DNA of 52,751 nt. Source: Enterobacter sp. ENT03 (GTDB lineage: Bacteria; Pseudomonadota; Gammaproteobacteria; Enterobacterales; Enterobacteriaceae). Positions within the stretch are counted from its first letter, which is position 1; each line of letters starts with the position of its first letter. The translations under genes were made by a program, and so were the position numbers. The stretch is taken from contig NZ_JAHUXA010000023.1 in NCBI RefSeq assembly GCF_019218745.1, positions 1-52,751 of the forward strand, given 5' to 3'. Positions 48,478 to 52,751 of the stretch are shown here, piece after piece. The notes under the pieces were generated by a model. It did not search any database. It saw only the letters and a program-made list of their open reading frames with translations, and had not been told where the DNA came from.

Positions 48478-48507
48478 TTGACAGCAAGTGTGCTTTTAGT
48501 GTATTAT
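48478..48507 (+). promoter_or_regulatory. Strong promoter of the element's early operon
   Basis: TTGACA (48478-48483), 18-bp spacer and TATTAT (48502-48507) make a near-consensus sigma-70 promoter. The imperfect symmetry GATAATCATTATC (48519-48531) near the expected start could be an operator or Fur-like box. Confidence 0.8.
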
Positions 48508-48570
48508 TAAAAGTATGGTGATAATCATTATCATCTACCCCATCTAACAACATTCCATCACGCATACATT

Positions 48571-48606
48571 GCAGCCTCCACCAGGTTTTGGTGCGGGGGC
48601 TTTTTT
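48571..48606 (+). terminator. Terminator-like hairpin in the early leader (attenuator or sRNA end)
   Basis: AGCCTCCACC pairs with GGTGCGGGGGCT around AGGTTTT, followed by six T residues. It stands 60-95 bases after the transcription start and 35 bp before the first gene, so it must either be read through under control (attenuation, antitermination) or end a short RNA of about 95 nt. Confidence 0.72.
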
Positions 48607-48640
48607 GCGTCTGGAGAAAACCGAAACAGGAGCAAAACAC

Positions 48641-48832
48641 ATGCGTTATTTCAACGTTGACCAAATCTACGCGGATTTGATCACAGGCCGAACAACACGA
48701 GGACTGGTTTACAGTTCACTTGTCCGAGCGCGTAAGCGTGAACAGCCCGACAGAGTGGAGATGTTTGAAGAAGCGATCCGACGCTTTGACGAATGGCGAG
48801 CAACGCCAAACTTCACACCCTTGACCAGCTAA
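48641..48832 (+). CDS. Small early protein, unknown
   Basis: A 63-residue charged protein (RYFNVDQIYADLITGRTTRG, then RARKREQPDRVEMFEEAIRRF), mostly helical. AGGAG lies 7 bp before the ATG. First gene of the operon behind the attenuator-like hairpin. No family recognised. Confidence 0.6.
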   Translation: MRYFNVDQIYADLITGRTTRGLVYSSLVRARKREQPDRVEMFEEAIRRFDEWRATPNFTPLTS

Positions 48833-48849
48833 CCCAGGAGGGAACCAGA

Positions 48850-49017
48850 ATGAACGAGAAGAAAACCAAACTACCGCCGTCCACATCGTTAATGATCCCT
48901 GATGAGACATTTCAGATTCTGTTCAAAGAAGCAAAGCGCCGAAAAATGAGCGTAAGCGCACTCCTTCTTGAAGAATGCCAAAGTCTGGCGGTCAAATACT
49001 CGAAAGCTGGCGCGTAA
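48850..49017 (+). CDS. Ribbon-helix-helix-like small protein
   Basis: A 55-residue protein whose core SLMIPDETFQILFKEAKRRKMSVSALLLEE has the pattern of a CopG/Arc ribbon-helix-helix: a short strand then two helices. Such proteins are common copy-control repressors in plasmids. GGAGGGA precedes the ATG at 48850, 17 bp after the previous stop. The match is by pattern only. Confidence 0.6.
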   Translation: MNEKKTKLPPSTSLMIPDETFQILFKEAKRRKMSVSALLLEECQSLAVKYSKAGA

Positions 49018-49118
49018 TCACCACCACCAGCATTAACAACAATCCACGAATGAGAAGCGGAGAAAACCCAAATGAAGAGCATTCGTATTTTACTGAGCAT
49101 ACATAGGAGCAAACAACA

Positions 49119-49865
49119 ATGGCAAAAACCCTCGCCCAGATTAAGGCAAAACACGAGCACACGTATCAAGATGAAGACGGAAAAACTGTAACATCGCAAA
49201 CCTTCAAAAAGGACTTCACCTTCTTCGAAGACATTGAATACCTTTATTCAAAAGATTGCCCCGATGGTATAAAGATCGACAGCTTTCACGTTGGTTTGTA
49301 TTGCCGCTTTCAGAGTTATCAAGCGAATGGCAAAACCTGCTACGAGAGCCAAGGGACATTAGCGAGAAAGCACAAAACATCTGTTTCAACGATAGGCAGA
49401 CGAATTAGCGACCTGAAAAAACTGGGACTGGTGACAACAGAATCTAATCCCGATTCTAAGTATGACACTCTTCTGTACACTGCATTACCGCTTACTGATG
49501 CTCACGTTATCCCACCAGATCAACTACCAGCAGCGCCTAATCCTGATGAGACAGCAGCGGAACATGCCGTTCCTGATTTTGATGATCTTCCGTTTGTCTG
49601 GGATGCTCCACAGTATCAACCAACACCAACGATCCCCACTCAGCAGGACAAGCCAGAGCTTCCCTGGGGCGGTGTGGCTATCTGCAAACCGAATGGCGAT
49701 CCCATCGATGCCGCTTGGAAATGGGCGCTAACAGAGACAATGGGCGATGAGGAAGCAGCCTACCAACTTATTTCACAGACAGCGACCAAACATCTTGGAC
49801 GTGAGATTATTTTAACCGCACCAACGAATGAAACCTTCGATCAACGCGAAGATCTACCATTTTAA
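49119..49865 (+). CDS. HTH_36-type DNA-binding protein, candidate replication initiator
   Basis: A 248-residue protein. Residues 76-107 (ESQGTLARKHKTSVSTIGRR, then ISDLKKLGLVTT) form a winged helix of the HTH_36 type found in plasmid and phage replication initiators. The preceding block HVGLYCRFQSYQANGKTCYES fits the same domain. A proline-rich linker (about 140-190) leads to a C-terminal segment with WGGVAICKPNGDPIDAAWKW. It is the largest early protein and lies 1.5 kb from the iterons; no primase, helicase or HUH motif is present. The assignment as Rep is inference from domain and context. Confidence 0.62.
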   Translation: MAKTLAQIKAKHEHTYQDEDGKTVTSQTFKKDFTFFEDIEYLYSKDCPDGIKIDSFHVGLYCRFQSYQANGKTCYESQGTLARKHKTSVSTIGRRISDLKKLGLVTTESNPDSKYDTLLYTALPLTDAHVIPPDQLPAAPNPDETAAEHAVPDFDDLPFVWDAPQYQPTPTIPTQQDKPELPWGGVAICKPNGDPIDAAWKWALTETMGDEEAAYQLISQTATKHLGREIILTAPTNETFDQREDLPF

Positions 49866-49876
49866 CCTGGAGGATT

Positions 49877-50158
49877 ATGAACAACCTTTACTTACTGAAC
49901 GAAGATACAAAGTTTCAACTCGGATGCAACGAAGTATGCAGACGAATCTATAACCACCTTGCAAGCCTTGGCCGTGAGAACGGAACATACCGTTCCAGCG
50001 TCAAAACCCTGGCATCTGCCCTGGGCTACTCGGAAAGCGGAATCCGTTATTGGTTGTCCCTGATGAAAGATGCCAAAGTGATCACCATCACTCGGAGAGG
50101 CGGGTATTACGATTTTGACGTTAATCACAACGTTTCTTTCATCACCTCGAACCACTAA
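49877..50158 (+). CDS. Small helix-turn-helix protein
   Basis: A 93-residue winged-helix protein: TYRSSVKTLASALGYSESGI and RYWLSLMKDAKVITITRRGG form the recognition unit (about 38-75). GGAGG lies 4-8 bp before the ATG. It resembles the N-terminal HTH of the preceding gene in layout. It could be an accessory replication protein or regulator; no named family. Confidence 0.65.
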   Translation: MNNLYLLNEDTKFQLGCNEVCRRIYNHLASLGRENGTYRSSVKTLASALGYSESGIRYWLSLMKDAKVITITRRGGYYDFDVNHNVSFITSNH

Positions 50159-50169
50159 GACGAGGTGCA

Positions 50170-50568
50170 ATGAGTAAGAAGGAACGTAGCACCCTCACCC
50201 GCATTGAACGGGAAAATGTCAACAGGATCGGCAAAGCAGCACAAAAACAGCAACAGCGATTATTAATCACTTCTCTCGAAAAAATCCCAGGCACATTGAT
50301 AGAACACGTTGAATTAGTGGATTCACCCCCGCCAGACAGTGAAACGTGGGCGGCGATGAATGACATTCTTTCTTCGTGTCCGAGCGTTTATTACAAACCA
50401 CGAAAACGCAAAGTTTACACCTGGGATGATAGCCAGCTTCGCCGCTGGCAATGCCTCGGCTTTGAATCACTAAACCACTACCTAACATACAACGCAATGA
50501 ACAATACCGTGGCGGGAGCCAGGGATTTTGATGAACTTTTTAACATTGGAGACAAGTACAAAGAATGA
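50170..50568 (+). CDS. Unknown element protein
   Basis: A 132-residue basic protein (KKERSTLTRIERENVNRIGK, later PRKRKVYTWDDSQLRRW), starting 11 bp after the preceding HTH gene with GAGG upstream. No family recognised. It overlaps the next start by 4 bp. Confidence 0.6.
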   Translation: MSKKERSTLTRIERENVNRIGKAAQKQQQRLLITSLEKIPGTLIEHVELVDSPPPDSETWAAMNDILSSCPSVYYKPRKRKVYTWDDSQLRRWQCLGFESLNHYLTYNAMNNTVAGARDFDELFNIGDKYKE

Positions 50569-50768
50569 TTATGGAAATAACAAAACAAGATTACTTTCAA
50601 GACCGCATGCAATACGTGCAGGATTTAGTTAAACAGGCTGAATGGGCAGAACAGGCACAAGATGTTAATAAAATAGAGTACCTTCTCGATGTGCTGGCAA
50701 CTGAGATTGCCCCGTTTCAAGTGGCATTGAACATCGTCAAGTTGATCAAAACACGGATGACACAATGA
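50565..50768 (+). CDS. Unknown small acidic protein
   Basis: A 67-residue helical protein (QDYFQDRMQYVQDLVKQAEW, then EYLLDVLATEIAPF). It starts within the last codon of the previous gene (a second Met two codons on is also possible) and overlaps the next gene by ATGA, showing tight coupling in the operon. Confidence 0.58.
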   Translation: MIMEITKQDYFQDRMQYVQDLVKQAEWAEQAQDVNKIEYLLDVLATEIAPFQVALNIVKLIKTRMTQ

Positions 50769-51067
50769 CTAAAACCCAGTTAGAAGATTTTCTTCAAGAA
50801 TTCCACGATGAACTTCACATTCCACTACTTGATGCGGTAAATGCTGTATACAAAGCTCTCCCTGAGAGCAAGCCTGAGAGACTCTCTGACGCTGTAAGGC
50901 TGATCCAATTGTCAGCGGTGGCGTTGGAGGGGATTATCCTCTCAGTGGAAGGTACAGAGAGCCTATGTGAGGAGCAGGAACTGATAGGAGAGGTGACACA
51001 GGCGGCGCTGTCTCTGGCAGCGTGTAAAGATGAACTGAACGATCTGTTACAAAACCAATCTGCATAA
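50765..51067 (+). CDS. Unknown small acidic protein, last gene of the early operon
   Basis: A 100-residue acidic, leucine-rich helical protein (LEDFLQEFHDELHIPLLDAV, EELIGEVTQAALSLAACKDEL-like end). Coupled by ATGA to the previous gene. No family recognised; size and charge are like small phage accessory or anti-repressor proteins, but this is not evidence of function. Confidence 0.58.
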   Translation: MTKTQLEDFLQEFHDELHIPLLDAVNAVYKALPESKPERLSDAVRLIQLSAVALEGIILSVEGTESLCEEQELIGEVTQAALSLAACKDELNDLLQNQSA

Positions 51068-51093
51068 AAATGCACTTAAAGTGAATAAAAAGA

Positions 51094-51122
51094 TTGACTT
51101 TGTAACGGAAATGCTGTACTAT
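51094..51122 (+). promoter_or_regulatory. Promoter in the intergenic stretch
   Basis: TTGACT (51094-51099), 17-bp spacer and TACTAT (51117-51122) make a strong promoter reading to the right, starting about 675 bp upstream of the head-gene cluster. It may drive a long leader or an RNA. Confidence 0.7.
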
Positions 51123-51151
51123 AAGAATAGGATCTGAATAAACGTATCAAA

Positions 51152-51361
51152 TCACGTTTCTCTCCCTTGTATGTCAATACGATTTGCAAACATTATTCCA
51201 TAGTGTGGGCACTCCTGAGAATGCCGTTTCCCATAGCGGCGCTCTCTCCAATGTTTTTCCGTAAAGAATGGGTTATGTTCTTTAGCCACGGTTATTTCTT
51301 CTTTGTCGTTCCAAAGGTAATGCACGGTCACATTATTATTTTGTGGTAGTAGTGTGAACAA
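51152..51361 (-). CDS. Possible minus-strand small protein with coupled leader
   Basis: A frame ending at 51152 encodes HYLWNDKEEITVAKEHNPFF and YGKRHSQECPHYGIMFANRI. A good AAGGAG (51374-51379, minus strand) serves not this frame but a 14-codon leader (MHGDCSHYYHKIIM) whose ATGTGA end lies next to a GTG in the long frame, so coupled translation from that GTG (near 51331) is plausible. The extreme upstream start at 51361 is a TTG. Weak case; the plus-strand promoter at 51094 reads into it. Confidence 0.35.
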   Translation of the reverse strand: MFTLLPQNNNVTVHYLWNDKEEITVAKEHNPFFTEKHWRERRYGKRHSQECPHYGIMFANRIDIQGRET

Positions 51362-51372
51362 TCACCGTGCAT
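51320..51372. repeat. Perfect 9-bp inverted repeat with 35-bp loop
   Basis: ATGCACGGT (51320-51328) and ACCGTGCAT (51364-51372) are perfect inverted copies. The pair brackets the leader of the minus-strand frame and could be a two-site operator or a structured RNA element. Confidence 0.6.
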
Positions 51373-51541
51373 CTCCTTTCTTTACGAAAAAAGCATTGTG
51401 CTTTTTACTCATTCATTCCGTTAGGGTGAATGTTGTCAGACTGCTTTAAACGTCGATGATGTTTCTTTGTTACGTCTGGCTTCTCCTATTATTGTTTCCA
51501 GCAATGATAGTGAGGTTCCAATCTCCCATTTCTTGCCATGA

Positions 51542-51717
51542 CAGAAGGGCTTCTGTTTTGAAATGGGCGCAAAGCTGCCCCTGATCTTTTAATCTCCTAA
51601 GATAACAGCAGGGGCAATTTATTCCAGAAGGTATTCTTCAAGATAGTATTCTTAACTTCATTACTCTTTAAAAATGACGTTAATAATGCTTTCTCTAGCA
51701 AGGGGCATTCTCTCCTG
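51542..51717. other. Structured non-coding stretch before the head genes
   Basis: CAGAAG-GG-CTTCTG (51542-51555) and the pair TGCCCCTG (51576-51583) / CAGGGGCA (51609-51616) can form two hairpins. No reading frame of use. It resembles a leader or antiterminator region between the early and the head genes, but I recognise no known element. Confidence 0.4.
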
Positions 51718-51741
51718 GGGCTACTTCGGTAGCCCTTTTCT
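51718..51741 (+). terminator. Rho-independent terminator upstream of the head genes
   Basis: GGGCTAC-TTCG-GTAGCCC followed by TTTTC is a classical tetraloop terminator, 56 bp upstream of the next ATG. The stretch from 51742 to 51796 contains no clear promoter, so the head genes may rely on read-through. Confidence 0.88.
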
Positions 51742-51796
51742 TACCCTGTGTACAACATAAATGCTGTAAGCAGACACAACGCGAAGGAACAACACA

Positions 51797-52012
51797 ATGT
51801 TCTTATTAAACAATCGCGACCGAATCCTAAAATACAAATCCGAAGTGATCGAAGTTAATCCTGAATTAATAGCTAAAGTGGCTGAGATGGCAGGATGTAC
51901 CGTAGAAGAAATTGAAAAAGCTGTAGACCAGTATTTCCCTTCTGAGGGCACACCTCAATTAAGTATGCAGGAACGGATCGCAATCAAATCAAAGGAAATA
52001 AAACAACAATGA
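51797..52012 (+). CDS. Small protein at the start of the head module
   Basis: A 71-residue acidic protein (NRDRILKYKSEVIEVNPELI, then VAEMAGCTVEEIEKAVDQYF). GAAGGA lies 9 bp upstream. It overlaps the decoration-protein gene by ATGA. No family recognised; its place suggests an assembly or scaffold-like protein, which is inference. Confidence 0.6.
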   Translation: MFLLNNRDRILKYKSEVIEVNPELIAKVAEMAGCTVEEIEKAVDQYFPSEGTPQLSMQERIAIKSKEIKQQ

Positions 52013-52365
52013 TTGACCTAACCGAGCTTTTCCCAATTCGAAAAAGTTTCACGGACGTAGTGAGCTACGCAACGGATTGTTTTGCAGCCGTCGAGGGTCG
52101 TGTTTTCGACCTGCCAGCGGATGTGCAATGCGGCGACGTTATCGGCGCTGATGGGGCGCTCTATGCCTCCGGCGATGATGCCTTTGTGGTGGTGTCCGAT
52201 TTCGTCAGCGCTGGCGACGTTAAAACCGTGAATGTCGTACGTGCGCCTAATGTTGGTAGCTTCGTAGCGCTTAAAGCCGACAACCTGAACGCAGCGAATC
52301 ACGCCGCAGCTATCACCACGCTCGAATCCAAAGGATTCGTATGCCGTCCATTCTTCACCTCTTAA
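52009..52365 (+). CDS. Head decoration (lambda gpD-like) protein
   Basis: A 118-residue protein of the small-beta decoration type: GDVIGADGALYASGDDAFVVV, then VVRAPNVGSFVALKADNL and the closing helix AAAITTLESKGFVCRP. In lambda-like heads such trimers cement the capsid. It lies directly before the capsid gene, as in lambda (D before E). Noticeably more GC-rich than the early genes. Identification is by pattern and gene order. Confidence 0.65.
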   Translation: MIDLTELFPIRKSFTDVVSYATDCFAAVEGRVFDLPADVQCGDVIGADGALYASGDDAFVVVSDFVSAGDVKTVNVVRAPNVGSFVALKADNLNAANHAAAITTLESKGFVCRPFFTS

Positions 52366-52382
52366 TCAAGGATGACTAACAA

Positions 52383-52643
52383 ATGAGTAAAATCGCAATT
52401 GGGCGTGAGATGGTCGATTTAGCGCCAATCTTCCAGGCCCTACCTGAACGTAACTATTTGATGAATGCCCTCGACCTCTTCGACGGGGTAGGCGTCCAGA
52501 ATCCAAAAGTGGTGGTGACACAGCTTCTTGATGATAACTACAGCCTGTTTAACACCCCGCAGAGCCGTTATTCATCAAACCACGACACAACCGCGCGTCA
52601 GAATGGTAAAGAATACCTGATCGAGTATGAAGTGGTTTACTGA
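52383..52643 (+). CDS. Major capsid (lambda gpE-like) protein, cut by an IS element
   Basis: The first 86 codons of a capsid-like protein: MVDLAPIFQALPERNYLMNA, VVVTQLLDDNYSLFNTPQSR, then RQNGKEYLIEYEVVY. It has the opening of lambda E-family capsid proteins, which are about 340 residues. The frame ends at TGA 52641-52643, which are the first bases of an IS3-family element; the rest of the gene would lie past the IS outside this window. GAAGGA-type ribosome site (AAGGA) upstream. The gene is broken as seen here. Confidence 0.65.
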   Translation: MSKIAIGREMVDLAPIFQALPERNYLMNALDLFDGVGVQNPKVVVTQLLDDNYSLFNTPQSRYSSNHDTTARQNGKEYLIEYEVVY

Positions 52644-52751
52644 ATTTGGCCACCTGAACAGAGGTGATATGCTCACCTCAGAACAACACAGGTGCTCCAA
52701 TGAAAAGAAGAAATTTCAGTCCTGAATTCAAACGCGAATCCGCTCAACTGG
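52641..52751 (+). mobile_element. IS3-family insertion sequence, left end
   Basis: The element starts TGAATTTGGCCACCTGAACA and shows a left terminal region with an inverted repeat GAGGTGA-TATGC-TCACCTC (52660-52678), then orfA. Only 111 bp are in the window. It interrupts the capsid gene, in the same orientation. Confidence 0.75.
52700..52751 (+). CDS. IS3-family transposase OrfA, N-terminal part (runs off right edge)
   Basis: The first 17 codons read [16 protein letters not shown] after the start Met, the conserved opening of the HTH_Tnp_1 OrfA of IS3-family elements. Incomplete at the window edge. Confidence 0.85.
   Translation, partial: MKRRNFSPEFKRESAQL

Overview
The window comes from a member of the Enterobacteriaceae, most like the Enterobacter/Leclercia/Kosakonia/Klebsiella group. 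About 42.6 kb is chromosome collinear with the E. coli folE to thiM segment (read backwards): fghA, folE, yeiB, galS, mglBAC, sanA, cdd, yohKJ, dusC, yohP, yohF, yohD, yohC, pbpG, dld, bglX, osmF-yehYXW, yohO, mlrA, btsSR, yehS, yehR, metG, mrp, rcnB and the thiM leader. REP/BIME palindromes between genes and many proteins of exactly the E. coli length support this. The genus cannot be fixed from sequence reading alone.

Core region, 1-42.6 kb. The left edge holds the end of an IS110-family transposase beside a REP cluster. Next come formaldehyde detoxification (fghA), folate synthesis (folE), and the galactose regulator and high-affinity galactose/glucose importer (galS, mglBAC), with recognisable GalR/GalS operators and CRP sites. 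A degenerate EAL-HDOD protein stands where E. coli has preTA. Envelope and nucleoside genes follow (sanA, cdd, yohJK), then dusC, small membrane proteins (yohP, yohO), pbpG, dld and bglX. The osmF-yehYXW operon encodes an osmoprotectant-type importer. mlrA feeds the curli/biofilm cascade and btsSR senses pyruvate. metG and mrp are divergent. Accessory chromosomal genes include two MFS carriers, a ParB/sulfiredoxin-like protein, two GNAT acetyltransferases, a zinc-type oxidoreductase, and a B3/B4-domain protein divergent from an XRE-cupin regulator. Just before the island lie two broken genes, an AraC C-terminus and an ATP-grasp N-terminus.

Mobile region, 42.74 kb to the right edge. The thiM TPP riboswitch is present with its promoter, but homology stops abruptly after the GCGTAGGG motif. 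The 3' strand of helix P1 and thiM itself are replaced by foreign AT-richer DNA that starts with a short palindrome and a tyrosine integrase. The element then carries two exported proteins and one membrane protein, a second minimal tyrosine recombinase, and a 1.8-kb non-coding stretch. That stretch holds four 22-bp iterons at exact 22-bp spacing, an AT-rich segment with Dam sites, a hairpin-rich segment and a second set of phased repeats. Next comes a strong promoter followed at once by a terminator-like hairpin, then an operon of small DNA-binding proteins including a replication-initiator candidate. After another non-coding stretch there are three genes that look like a virion head module (small protein, lambda gpD-like decoration protein, lambda gpE-like capsid protein). 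No terminase or portal gene precedes them. The capsid gene is cut after 86 codons by an IS3-family element running off the right edge.

My reading is an integrated element with plasmid-style replication and its own capsid genes: a phage-plasmid or capsid-encoding satellite that inserted into a riboswitch. The integration site, the iterons and the gene order are seen directly. The satellite or phage-plasmid interpretation is inference.
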